64,000 nucleotides of DNA, from the NCBI RefSeq assembly GCF_000981765.1, contig NZ_CP010975.1, forward strand, positions 1,860,001 to 1,924,000, written 5' to 3'. Origin of the DNA: Kangiella geojedonensis (GTDB taxonomy: Bacteria > Pseudomonadota > Gammaproteobacteria > Enterobacterales > Kangiellaceae). Under the pieces are notes generated by a model. The model saw nothing but the letters and a program-made list of their open reading frames with translations. It searched no databases and was not told where the DNA came from. Shown here one piece after another: positions 8,177 through 16,716 of this stretch. The stretch's first letter is position 1. Every line of letters starts with the position of its first letter. The translations under genes were made by a program, and so were the position numbers.

Positions 8177-9250
8177 TTATTCAGCCGAGTAAGTCACTCG
8201 GTAGATCTTGCCAAAACCATCATCAGAAATCAGAATTGAGCCGTCTGGCATTTGGATAACATCATTCGGGCGGCCTTTGACTTCACCATCGATTAACCAC
8301 CCCGTCACGAAGTCGCTTTGCGATTCAACCTTTTGCCCATCCAATGTTAAGTGGACGACCTTATACCCAACCTTGGTGCTGCGATTCCAAGAGCCATGCT
8401 GAGTCACCAACATGGTGTTTTTGTATTCTTCCGGGAACATATCTCCCGTGTAATAGAGCATACCCAGTGGCGCTACATGCGCCTGAAACTCCCATGCCGG
8501 TTTTGTGAACTCACGATCTCCAAGCTTGTCGCCAAATGCAGGGTCCATGAAATCCTCTCCATGTACATACGGAAATCCAAAAAACCCACCAAGTTCAGTG
8601 ACACGATTCAATTCACAAGCAGGTTCATCGTCGCCTAACCAGTCGCGGCCGTTATCCGTAAACCACAACTCTTTGGTTTCAGGATGCCAATCAAATCCCA
8701 CGCTGTTACGAACACCCGTCGCCACGACTTCACGCTCAATCTCTTCAGCATCAACATCAATACGGATAATTAAACCATAGCCTTCATCATCACAAACGTT
8801 GCATGGCACACCAATTGGAATATACAACTTACCGTCTGGGCCAAACTTAATGTATTTCCAGCCATGATGACTATCGTCAGGCAAGTTGTCATACACCACT
8901 TCCGGCTCTTGTGGGTCTTTGTAATGCTTATCGATATCTTTGAATCTTAGAATTTTATCGACTTCCGCCACGTACAAGTCACCATCTTTAAAAGCTATTC
9001 CACTGGGCATAAATAAATCTTCGATGATGGTGTAAACCTTATCGGCTTTAAAGTCACCGTCTGTATCTTCAACGGCATAAACTTTACCCGCCTTTCGCGT
9101 TCCAACATAAACCACTCCTGAATCTGATAACGCCATCTGTCTCGCGCCTTCTACCTCAGGCGCAAATAGTTCGATGTTAAAATTTTCAGGGACCACAGCA
9201 GCCTGCATATTGCTTGCAAGCAATAAACCTAGCGCAGCAAAATATTTCAT
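8177..9250 (-). CDS. Periplasmic PQQ-dependent sugar dehydrogenase-like beta-propeller protein
   Basis: The 357-residue protein starts with a Sec signal peptide (MKYFAALGLLLASNMQA, cleavage near AVVPENF). It then shows the repeated blades of the sorbosone/glucose dehydrogenase family: LSDSGVVYVGTRKAGKVYAV, LYIPIGVPCNVC, RNSVGFDWHPETKELWFTDNGRD, GSWNRSTKVGYKVV, GRPNDVIQMPDGSILISDDGFGKIYRVTY. Family members oxidise sugars with PQQ in the periplasm, but many homologues have no proven activity. The CNVC pair is a possible redox or disulfide site. The ATG at 9250 has an upstream GGAG; an in-frame TTG precedes it directly. The gene is alone, with no PQQ biosynthesis genes nearby. Confidence 0.8.
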   Translation of the reverse strand: MKYFAALGLLLASNMQAAVVPENFNIELFAPEVEGARQMALSDSGVVYVGTRKAGKVYAVEDTDGDFKADKVYTIIEDLFMPSGIAFKDGDLYVAEVDKILRFKDIDKHYKDPQEPEVVYDNLPDDSHHGWKYIKFGPDGKLYIPIGVPCNVCDDEGYGLIIRIDVDAEEIEREVVATGVRNSVGFDWHPETKELWFTDNGRDWLGDDEPACELNRVTELGGFFGFPYVHGEDFMDPAFGDKLGDREFTKPAWEFQAHVAPLGMLYYTGDMFPEEYKNTMLVTQHGSWNRSTKVGYKVVHLTLDGQKVESQSDFVTGWLIDGEVKGRPNDVIQMPDGSILISDDGFGKIYRVTYSAE

Positions 9251-9344
9251 CAATAATCTCCACTAAACAACATTTAATACAGAATAAAACGTGTGAAGCA
9301 TAAATAGCAAATTCTCATCCATAAAGTGACAACACCGCAGACAT

Positions 9345-9370
9345 AAAAAAAGCGACCCGAAGGTCGCTTT
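9345..9370 (-). terminator. Intrinsic terminator after the dipeptidyl peptidase gene
   Basis: On the minus strand, AAAGCGACC pairs with GGTCGCTTT around a TTCG tetraloop and runs into seven T. It lies about 15 bases after the stop of the gene ending at 9385. Confidence 0.93.
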
Positions 9371-9384
9371 GAACTCTAATCGAC

Positions 9385-11655
9385 TTACTTCAAGTGTTGC
9401 TCAAAGTAGTCCGTAATCGTATTAAATACATGAGTCCGTGTTTTCTGTCCCCAGATGGAGTGCTTACTGCCCGGGTAATTCATCATGTCGAATGATTTAT
9501 TGGCATCCTGCAAAGCTTTAAACAACTTGGTACTGTTGGTAAACAACACATTATCATCGGCCATACCATGAATAATCATCAAATCGCCTTTTAAACCATC
9601 AAGATACGGGAAGACATTACTCTGCTCATAACCTTCCTGATTATTCTCAGGGTGGCCTAAGTAACGTTCCGTATAGTGAGTATCATATAAATACCAGTCC
9701 GTCACCGGCGCTACTGACACACCGACTTTAAAAACATCTGGCTCTTTAAACATACTCATAATGGTCATGTAACCACCATAAGACCAACCGAACATGCCTA
9801 TTCGTTCTGGATCGACAAAATCTAGAGTTTTTAGGAAGTCTACACCTTTAACCTGATCAACAACTTCGACATCACCCAGTTTACGGTAAATCGGATCTTC
9901 GAACTTCTTGCCACGATTCCATGAACCACGGTTATCCAACGAGAAAATCACGAAGCCACGGTTAGCCATCATATGGTGCCAGTAGGTGTTACGAGCGCCC
10001 CATGTGTTGGTAACACGCTGTGCATGTGGCCCACCATAAACATCAACCACTACAGGATACTTCTTGCCCTCTTCCATGTTCGTTGGCTTGTACAAGCGGT
10101 AATGCATGAGCTGCCCATCTTCTGCTTCAATGGTTCCGAACTCTGGCTTAGGCGCTTGTTGATAATACTTAAAGTAGGGATGGTCGCTATCCAGTTTATT
10201 TTCTTCTAACCAAGTTACTAGCTCACCGTCCGCTGTCCTCAAACTAACTTGAGGCGGCTGCTCAACCGATGAAAAGTAGTCTACAAATAACGACATATTC
10301 TTTGAGAAACTAACGCTATGAACACCTGCTTGGTCTGTAATTTTCTTGATTTCACCTTCGCCATTCATCGGAACTGAGTAAAGATGTTGCTCTAAAGGAG
10401 TTTCTTTGTTGGCATCAAAATAGACCAGACCTTTTTCTTCATCTACGCCATACAAATTATCAACAACCCAATCGCCCTCGGTTAATTGGTTAATGAGGTT
10501 TCCTTTTAAGTCATACAAATACAAATGACGGTAGCCGCTGCGCTCAGAGCTCCACACAAACGCATTGTGGCGCTTTAAGAAATAGAGATCTTTAGTCAGG
10601 TTAATCCAAGTATCAGATGTTTCCGTTAAAACTTCATGCGACTTACCGGTTTCGGCGTCAGCAAACATGAGCTTCAAGGTTTGCTGGTCACGGCTTTGCC
10701 ATTGAAACGATACACGATTTGAGTCACGCAGCCATTTTACGCGAGGGATATAGATGTCGGTTTCTCCACCAATCTCTTGTGGAGAAGTGTCAACCCAAGT
10801 CGTTTTACCGCTCTCCAAGTCCAGCACACCAAGCTTGATTAACACATTATCGTTACCCGTGCTTGGGTAACGTTGTTCAAACACTTCAAAGTCTTCAGCA
10901 TTAATTTCATAACGTTTTTCAATGTTGACCGGTGTTTCATCGACCTTCAAATAAGCTATCTTTTTGCTGTTCGGCGACCACCAGTAACCCGTCAGACGTC
11001 CCATCTCTTCTTGCGCCACGAACTCAGCCATACCATTCTTGATTGGGCCCTCGCCATCCATGGTTAACTGGCGTTCTTCACCAGTTTCAATATCAATCAT
11101 GAAAATGTCTTGGTCGCGAATAAAAGACACGCTTTTACCATCAGGCGACAACTTGACATCAGTTTCATAGGCATCTGTCTTTGTCAGCTGCTTAGTAGCA
11201 TCGCTTCCCGACTTGTTTAGGTCATAAACAAAAATATCGCCGCCAAGTGGGAATAATAGGGTCTCGCCATCGTCGCCCCAGTAATAGCTAATAATACCTT
11301 TAGCAAACAAGCGCATGCGCTCACGACGAGCCTTCTCCTCAGCTGATAAGTTTTCTTCACCAGGCATCAAATCCGCTGAATCAACCAGCATACGAGACTG
11401 CTGGTCTGCTAAATTGTATTCCCATAGGTCCAAGCGCTCCTGCTCATCTTCCTTCCCTTTTAAGAAAGTCACACGCTTACCATCAGGTGATAATTTAACT
11501 GAGCGTGGCGCTGGCCCCGTTAACGACGGATCGGCATAAATACGCTCGACCGTTAGTTTGTCTGCAGAGCGGTCATCTGCCTTTACACTATTCATCATGC
11601 TAGCTCCAGCCAAACCCACGGCAGCACATGCCAATAAGGACTTAACATAACTCAT
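9385..11655 (-). CDS. Prolyl oligopeptidase S9B, dipeptidyl peptidase IV
   Basis: A 756-residue exported serine peptidase. The N-terminal signal peptide (MSYVKSLLACAAVGLAGAS, cleavage near VKA/DDR) directs it to the periplasm. Residues ~40-490 form the DPP4 N-terminal beta-propeller; VAQEEMGR near 215 carries the double Glu that anchors the free amino terminus of substrates. The C-terminal alpha/beta hydrolase domain holds the catalytic triad: Ser625 in GWSYGGYM, Asp701 in GMADDNV and His732 in GSKHSIWG. It should release Xaa-Pro dipeptides from peptides. Together with the M13 peptidase it suggests peptide-based nutrition. A strong terminator follows it. Confidence 0.94.
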   Translation of the reverse strand: MSYVKSLLACAAVGLAGASMMNSVKADDRSADKLTVERIYADPSLTGPAPRSVKLSPDGKRVTFLKGKEDEQERLDLWEYNLADQQSRMLVDSADLMPGEENLSAEEKARRERMRLFAKGIISYYWGDDGETLLFPLGGDIFVYDLNKSGSDATKQLTKTDAYETDVKLSPDGKSVSFIRDQDIFMIDIETGEERQLTMDGEGPIKNGMAEFVAQEEMGRLTGYWWSPNSKKIAYLKVDETPVNIEKRYEINAEDFEVFEQRYPSTGNDNVLIKLGVLDLESGKTTWVDTSPQEIGGETDIYIPRVKWLRDSNRVSFQWQSRDQQTLKLMFADAETGKSHEVLTETSDTWINLTKDLYFLKRHNAFVWSSERSGYRHLYLYDLKGNLINQLTEGDWVVDNLYGVDEEKGLVYFDANKETPLEQHLYSVPMNGEGEIKKITDQAGVHSVSFSKNMSLFVDYFSSVEQPPQVSLRTADGELVTWLEENKLDSDHPYFKYYQQAPKPEFGTIEAEDGQLMHYRLYKPTNMEEGKKYPVVVDVYGGPHAQRVTNTWGARNTYWHHMMANRGFVIFSLDNRGSWNRGKKFEDPIYRKLGDVEVVDQVKGVDFLKTLDFVDPERIGMFGWSYGGYMTIMSMFKEPDVFKVGVSVAPVTDWYLYDTHYTERYLGHPENNQEGYEQSNVFPYLDGLKGDLMIIHGMADDNVLFTNSTKLFKALQDANKSFDMMNYPGSKHSIWGQKTRTHVFNTITDYFEQHLK

Positions 11656-11820
11656 AACCTTATATTCCCCATAATTTTCAGATATGGCATCATAGAATTT
11701 ACCGCACTAACAATCAACGCTGTTTCAGTCGGAATTATTTCAATACAAGTGCCGGTAATGGCTAGTCTCAGCTAGTGATTTATTACATAATGCGGACTTT
11801 ATGTCAGTTCGAGAGTCACT

Positions 11821-12774
11821 ATGCATACTGTATCCGGTCGCTGGCAATTGGGCCTTGCTTTATCGCTCACCACAGTCTTCCTGTGGGGATTACTTCCTAT
11901 CGCCTTAAAAGGTGTGTTGTTACAAATGGACGCTGTAACGGTTACTTGGTACCGCTTCGCCGTTGCCGCTATTTTCGTTTTCATTTACATGGCAGTGCGC
12001 AAAAGAATTCCCAACTTTAGAGACCTCAAAGGTCTGATCGGCATTCTAATGCTTATCGCCATATTTGGCTTATGTGCCAACTATGTGTTCTATTTGTTTG
12101 GGGTTGAGAAAATCACACCGAGCAGTGCGCAGGTCATGATTCAGACAGCACCTATGTTTATGCTGCTGGGCGGCTTGGTTGTTTTTAAAGAGAGCTTTAA
12201 CAAGTGGCAGTGGCTTGGTTTTTCGTCTTTTGTAGTCGGTTTGGTTCTATTCTTCAATATGCGCTTTGCGGAAATTCTAAGCAATTTAGACGGCGCTTAT
12301 ACCGTTGGTTTGTTTTGGATGTTGTTGGCAGCAATTACCTGGGCCGCTTATGCTTTGGCCCAAAAGCAGCTATTGAATACCTTTACCTCGAACCAAATCA
12401 TGTTCATCATCTATATCACCAGCACCATTATCCTAGTGCCTTGGAGTGAGCCGAGTCAGGTCGTGTCGTTAAACGCTATTGGTTGGGCGCTACTCACCTT
12501 TTGCTGCTTAAACACTATTGTGGCTTATGGCGCTTTCGCTGAAGCGCTGGCCCACTGGGAGGCCTCACGAGTCAGCGCTATTTTAGCGTTAACCCCACTG
12601 GTTACGATCATGTCGATGAAAGTGGTTGCTTACTTCTTCCCTGACTACCTTCCGGATGAGCCTATGAATGCCTTGAGTATTGTTGGCTCTATTATGGTGG
12701 TACTAGGTTCAGCAACTACTGCTGTAGCCGGTAAGAAAAAATCTAAAATTATAAAAAAATCACCATCACCTTAA
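11821..12774 (+). CDS. EamA/DMT family inner-membrane transporter
   Basis: A 317-residue polytopic membrane protein with about ten hydrophobic helices arranged as two EamA (drug/metabolite transporter) repeats. The first begins at LGLALSLTTVFLWGLLPIALKG and the second at VGLFWMLLAAITWAAYALAQK. The C-terminus is a short Lys-rich tail. Substrates in this superfamily range from amino acids to nucleotide-sugars and cannot be predicted here. The ATG at 11821 precedes the first helix by only about ten residues, which fits the family. Confidence 0.88.
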   Translation: MHTVSGRWQLGLALSLTTVFLWGLLPIALKGVLLQMDAVTVTWYRFAVAAIFVFIYMAVRKRIPNFRDLKGLIGILMLIAIFGLCANYVFYLFGVEKITPSSAQVMIQTAPMFMLLGGLVVFKESFNKWQWLGFSSFVVGLVLFFNMRFAEILSNLDGAYTVGLFWMLLAAITWAAYALAQKQLLNTFTSNQIMFIIYITSTIILVPWSEPSQVVSLNAIGWALLTFCCLNTIVAYGAFAEALAHWEASRVSAILALTPLVTIMSMKVVAYFFPDYLPDEPMNALSIVGSIMVVLGSATTAVAGKKKSKIIKKSPSP

Positions 12775-12796
12775 CCCATTACGCTAGTCCAGACAC

Positions 12797-12825
12797 AAAA
12801 AAGGCTTCCCGCGGGAAGCCTTTTT
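12797..12825. terminator. Bidirectional intrinsic terminator
   Basis: A near-palindrome GGCTTCCCGCGGGAAGCC is flanked by six A and five T. It lies between the convergent EamA gene (plus) and the small lipoprotein gene (minus) and can serve both. Confidence 0.93.
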
Positions 12826-12841
12826 ATTAACAGCTTTGGTT

Positions 12842-13228
12842 TTAGCGTGAGGCAATGTATTCATCAATTTTTGCTTTTAAATTATTTACCCAACGCGGAT
12901 AACTACGATGAATATTCTGGCCATCATAATCCAAGTTGTTACTGTCCACGTAAATAATACTGTAATCAGTGAGCGAATAAGGAATATCGACGACTGCTGT
13001 ATGCGCTCTTAGGTGCAATGTAGCTCGAATCAGACCTGGCTTAACCGTATCCGTTTCCCAACCGAGCACTTGCCCAGCCCGAAGTATACTTAGTCGAATA
13101 TCATTAAGTGTCTCGTCTTCATCAACCAAATACTCAATATTATGATTATTTAAATTTGTTAGTGGACGGCTTGTATTACATGCACTTAAAAAGATCGCCA
13201 ATAAAATTGATAGAACTATAATTCTCAT
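12842..13228 (-). CDS. Small predicted lipoprotein of unknown function
   Basis: A 128-residue protein. Its N-terminus MRIIVLSILLAIFLSACN is a lipoprotein signal with lipobox LSAC and the lipidated Cys at 17. The mature part has a pattern seen in small conserved lipoproteins of proteobacteria: an AGQVLGWETD helix, then alternating strands (GLIRATLHLRAHTAVVDIPY, YSIIYVDSNNLDY) and a C-terminal helix (YPRWVNNLKAKIDEYI). No catalytic motif is visible and I assign no function. The gene stands alone between a terminator and a hairpin. Confidence 0.8.
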   Translation of the reverse strand: MRIIVLSILLAIFLSACNTSRPLTNLNNHNIEYLVDEDETLNDIRLSILRAGQVLGWETDTVKPGLIRATLHLRAHTAVVDIPYSLTDYSIIYVDSNNLDYDGQNIHRSYPRWVNNLKAKIDEYIASR

Positions 13229-13266
13229 CGTATTTTCCCTTTATCGTTTATTATTACCAGTACACA

Positions 13267-13290
13267 AAAGCCTCCATTAGAGGAGGCTTT
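13267..13290 (-). terminator. Hairpin upstream of the lipoprotein gene, possible pdh operon terminator
   Basis: AAAGCCTCC (13267-13275) pairs with GGAGGCTTT (13282-13290) over a 6-base loop. On the minus strand it is followed by TTTTGTG. It lies 190 bases after the lpd stop and about 40 bases before the small lipoprotein gene. It could therefore end the aceEF-lpd transcript, although the distance is long and the T-run short. Nothing else is evident in 13291-13481. Confidence 0.55.
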
Positions 13291-13481
13291 ATAACTAAAC
13301 AAAACTTATTTCAATTAAGTTTTTGGCTCTCTTTATAGAGGATAAGCCTACAAACCTAATTATAAGCTTAGATTTTATCGTAGTAGCTAGGCGTTGACGC
13401 GCGGAAATGCGGAGTGTATATCAAATACATGAGCACTTGAGCACGCCAACAACAACGCTAATCCGACAAAAGATTGCTTAT

Positions 13482-14900
13482 TTACTTCTTTTTGCGTTGA
13501 GGAGGCAAGTCAGTACAAACACCTTCGTAAACCTCTGCTGCAAATGTAACTGACTCAGACAATGTTGGGTGCGCATGAATCGTTAAGCCGATATCTTCAG
13601 CGTCACAACCCATCTCTATCGCTAAGCCAACTTCTGCAATCAATTCACCAGCGTTAACACCAACGATAGCACCACCAATTACGCGGTTGTTTTTCTTATC
13701 AAACAACAACTTAGTGAAGCCTTCTTTGCGGTCAACGCCAATCGCACGACCTGATGCAGCCCATGGGAATTTACCCACGCCGTAATCAATGCCTTGCTCT
13801 TTCGCTTCTTTCTCAGTTAAACCAACCCACGAAACCTCTGGGTCTGTATAAGCTACAGAAGGAATCGTTAATGGATCAAAGTAATGCTTCTTACCAGCAA
13901 TCACTTCTGCCGCAACGTGTGATTCAGCAGTTGCTTTGTGTGCCAACATCGGCTGGCCAACAATATCACCGATTGCATAAATGTGCGGTACGTTAGTGCG
14001 CATCTGCTTATCAGTTTTGATGAAGCCACGCTCAGTCACTTCAACGCCGGCTTTATCAGCATCAATCAAGTCACCGTTAGGACGGCGGCCTACTGCTGAT
14101 AAAATCATGTCGAATTTTTGCGGCTTTTCAGGAGCGTTTTTACCTTCGAAAGTCACGTACAGACCGTCTTTCTTGGCTTCAACCTTAGTGACGCTGGTTT
14201 CCATCAAGATATTTTCGTACTTACCTTTGATGAACTTCTCTAATACCTTAACCACATCTTTATCTGCTGCCGGGATAAGCTGATCAGCCATCTCAACCAC
14301 AGTAATTTTCGCGCCTAGTGCACGATAAACTGTCGCCATTTCTAAGCCGATAATACCGCCGCCGATGACTAGCATATGCTTTGGAATGTCGCGAAGCTCA
14401 AGAGCACCAGTAGAATCAACAATACGGTCGTCTTCTGGTAGGAATGGTAAATCCACCACGCGAGAACCAGCTGCAATAATAGCGTTATCAAAGGTTACTT
14501 TTTGCTTTTTACCATCATGCTCAACTTCGATTTCGTTGGCACCAGTAAATTTACCATAACCCTGTACTGTTTTAACTTTACGGCCTTTTGCCATGCCAGC
14601 TAGGCCACCAGTTAACTGCTTAATAACGCCATCTTTGTAATCACGAATTTTATCGATATCAAGCTTAGGTTTACCAAAGTTAACACCGTGCGCAGACATC
14701 TCTTCTGCTTCATCAATCACTTTTGCTGTGTGTAGCAATGCTTTTGAAGGGATACAGCCCACGTTTAAACAAACACCACCCAGAGTGGCGTATTTCTCAA
14801 TCAAAATGACGTCCATGCCTAAGTCAGCAGCACGGAATGCAGCGTTATAGCCACCAGGGCCGCTACCTAAAACAACAACTTGAGCGTGTAAATTACTCAT
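13482..14900 (-). CDS. lpd: Dihydrolipoamide dehydrogenase (E3)
   Basis: E3 reoxidises dihydrolipoyl groups of the pyruvate and 2-oxoglutarate dehydrogenase complexes, passing electrons via FAD to NAD+. The 472 residues match the family. The N-terminal FAD motif is GSGPGGYNAA. The redox disulfide is Cys44/Cys49 in GGVCLNVGCIPSKAL. The NAD motif GGGIIGLE lies near residue 180 and the second FAD motif YAIGDI near 315. The C-terminal catalytic dyad is His444/Glu449 in HPTLSES. It is the third gene after aceE and aceF, separated from aceF by 112 bases, so it may have its own promoter to supply other complexes. Confidence 0.97.
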   Translation of the reverse strand: MSNLHAQVVVLGSGPGGYNAAFRAADLGMDVILIEKYATLGGVCLNVGCIPSKALLHTAKVIDEAEEMSAHGVNFGKPKLDIDKIRDYKDGVIKQLTGGLAGMAKGRKVKTVQGYGKFTGANEIEVEHDGKKQKVTFDNAIIAAGSRVVDLPFLPEDDRIVDSTGALELRDIPKHMLVIGGGIIGLEMATVYRALGAKITVVEMADQLIPAADKDVVKVLEKFIKGKYENILMETSVTKVEAKKDGLYVTFEGKNAPEKPQKFDMILSAVGRRPNGDLIDADKAGVEVTERGFIKTDKQMRTNVPHIYAIGDIVGQPMLAHKATAESHVAAEVIAGKKHYFDPLTIPSVAYTDPEVSWVGLTEKEAKEQGIDYGVGKFPWAASGRAIGVDRKEGFTKLLFDKKNNRVIGGAIVGVNAGELIAEVGLAIEMGCDAEDIGLTIHAHPTLSESVTFAAEVYEGVCTDLPPQRKKK

Positions 14901-14923
14901 GAGTTCCTCTTTTCTATCTGAAT

Positions 14924-14941
14924 TTAGAGTTTTAACTCTAA
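14924..14941 (-). promoter_or_regulatory. Palindrome in the lpd upstream region
   Basis: TTAGAGTT and AACTCTAA flank two bases, 24 bases upstream of the lpd ATG. It could be an operator or a small hairpin in the aceF-lpd intercistronic RNA. I recognise no matching regulator consensus. Confidence 0.3.
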
Positions 14942-15012
14942 GCGCTTATTTTGCGCGTATTTTACCTAATTTGGCCGAAAAATCATCAAACAATTCGATA
15001 TGACGCTATCCG

Positions 15013-16701
15013 TTACAAAATTGTGCGGCGTATATCCGCTAACATTTTCGACAGATGGACCGTAAAGCGAGCCGCCACAGCACCATCAATCACACGATGG
15101 TCGTATGACAAAGACATCGGCAACATCATGCGTGGCTCAAAGTCTTTACCGTTCCACACAGGCTTCACTTGATTGCGTGATAAGCCAAGAATAGCGACAT
15201 CAGGCCAATTCACGATTGGCGTAAACGAAGTACCGCCAATACCACCCAATGATGAAATCGTCATTGAGCTACCTTGCATATCTTTTGCTGTAAGCTTTTT
15301 ATCGCGTGCTTTTTCAGACATTTCAGCCAACTCGTTGGCTAGCTGATAAACTGATTTTTTATCCACATCACGAATCACTGGAACGACTAAACCGTCAGGT
15401 GTATCTACAGCAACACCAATATTGAAGTACTTCTTCAAGATCAAGGTTTCGCCATCTGCTGCCAATGATGAATTAAAGGTTGGGAACGCTTTTAAGCTCG
15501 CCACCAACGCTTTCATGATGAAGGCCAAAGGCGTTAATCGTACACCCTCTTTAGCAGCTTCCTCTTTCATTGATTTACGGAATTTATCCAACTCAGTGAT
15601 ATCCGCTTCATCGTGCTGGGTAACATGAGGAATCAAATTCCAGTTACGCTGCAACGTCACGCTACTAATCTTTTGAATTCGTGATAAAGATTTCTCTTCG
15701 ATCTCACCAAACTTAGAAAAGTCGATTTCCGGTAAATCAGCAGGAGCACCGGCGCCAGAATTGGCCGTAGCTTTTGGGCGCGACAGTTCGAACTTAATGT
15801 ACGACTGCACGTCTTCCTTCATAATACGATTCTTGCGGCCCGAGCCTTTCACTTTTGATAAGTCTGCACCAAACTCACGCGCCAAACGACGAACGGCAGG
15901 GCTGGCATGAATGACATCACCTTCACTGCGTTCAAACGGTTCAACCGTCACTGGAGCTGGCTTATATTCCGACTTTGGCATCGGCTGATCTTTAACACTG
16001 GTTTCTTTTTCAGCTTTTGGCTCAGAAGCTTGCTCATTTGCATTCTCTTCAGAGCTATCATCACCATCATCAGTGACCTTCATGGTGCCGATTTGGTCAC
16101 CCTGGCTCACCTTATCGCCAACCTTAACAGACATAGACTCAACCGTACCTGCAAACGGTGACGGTACTTCCATGGTCGCTTTCTCAGTTTCCAGCACAAT
16201 TAAGCTGTCATCTTCTTCAACCTCATCACCGGCTTTAACGCTGACCTCAATAACCTCAACGCCTTCAGAATCACCGATATCAGGTATGGTGATCGGTTCA
16301 GAACGAGAGCCACCTGACTTTTTAGGCTGGTTAGTGTTTTGTTTGGTGTTGTCATCTGCACTTGATGATAAGTCACCACCGCCAGAAGAATCACCTGAAG
16401 AGCTACCTTCTGTAGATTCCGCTTCTGAGTCAGAAGCTGACGCGTCATCGTTTGATGATTCGTTGGCTTCTATCTTTAGGATCAAGTCACCCTCAGAAAC
16501 TTTATCGCCAACCTTCACTTCAATAGACTTAACAACTCCTGCATCGCTAGCAGGAACTTCCATCGTCGCCTTATCCGTTTCCAAAACAATTAAGCCATCA
16601 TCAACGCTGATTTCATCGCCAACGTTGACTAACACTTCAATGATATCAACCCCACTGGCATCGCCAATATCGGGGACTTTTACCTCAGTTAAATTTGCCA
16701 A
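15013..16701 (-). CDS. aceF: Pyruvate dehydrogenase E2, dihydrolipoyl acetyltransferase
   Basis: E2 is the core of the pyruvate dehydrogenase complex and moves the acetyl group from E1 to CoA. I place the start at a TTG (16701), which sits behind a strong GGAGGAGG and begins MANLTEVKVPDIGD; an in-frame TTG at 16716 lies inside that ribosome site. This gives 562 residues. Two lipoyl domains carry lipoylated Lys44 (ETDKATMEV) and Lys174 (ETEKATMEV). They are joined by a Ser/Asp/Glu/Gly-rich linker instead of the usual Ala/Pro-rich one. The E3-binding domain (ASPAVRRLAREFGADLSKVKGSG) and the catalytic domain follow, with His535/Asp539 in DHRVIDG. Two lipoyl domains versus three in E. coli is normal variation. 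It starts 15 bases after aceE. Confidence 0.96.
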   Translation of the reverse strand: MANLTEVKVPDIGDASGVDIIEVLVNVGDEISVDDGLIVLETDKATMEVPASDAGVVKSIEVKVGDKVSEGDLILKIEANESSNDDASASDSEAESTEGSSSGDSSGGGDLSSSADDNTKQNTNQPKKSGGSRSEPITIPDIGDSEGVEVIEVSVKAGDEVEEDDSLIVLETEKATMEVPSPFAGTVESMSVKVGDKVSQGDQIGTMKVTDDGDDSSEENANEQASEPKAEKETSVKDQPMPKSEYKPAPVTVEPFERSEGDVIHASPAVRRLAREFGADLSKVKGSGRKNRIMKEDVQSYIKFELSRPKATANSGAGAPADLPEIDFSKFGEIEEKSLSRIQKISSVTLQRNWNLIPHVTQHDEADITELDKFRKSMKEEAAKEGVRLTPLAFIMKALVASLKAFPTFNSSLAADGETLILKKYFNIGVAVDTPDGLVVPVIRDVDKKSVYQLANELAEMSEKARDKKLTAKDMQGSSMTISSLGGIGGTSFTPIVNWPDVAILGLSRNQVKPVWNGKDFEPRMMLPMSLSYDHRVIDGAVAARFTVHLSKMLADIRRTIL

Positions 16702-16716
16702 GGGAACCTCCTCCAA

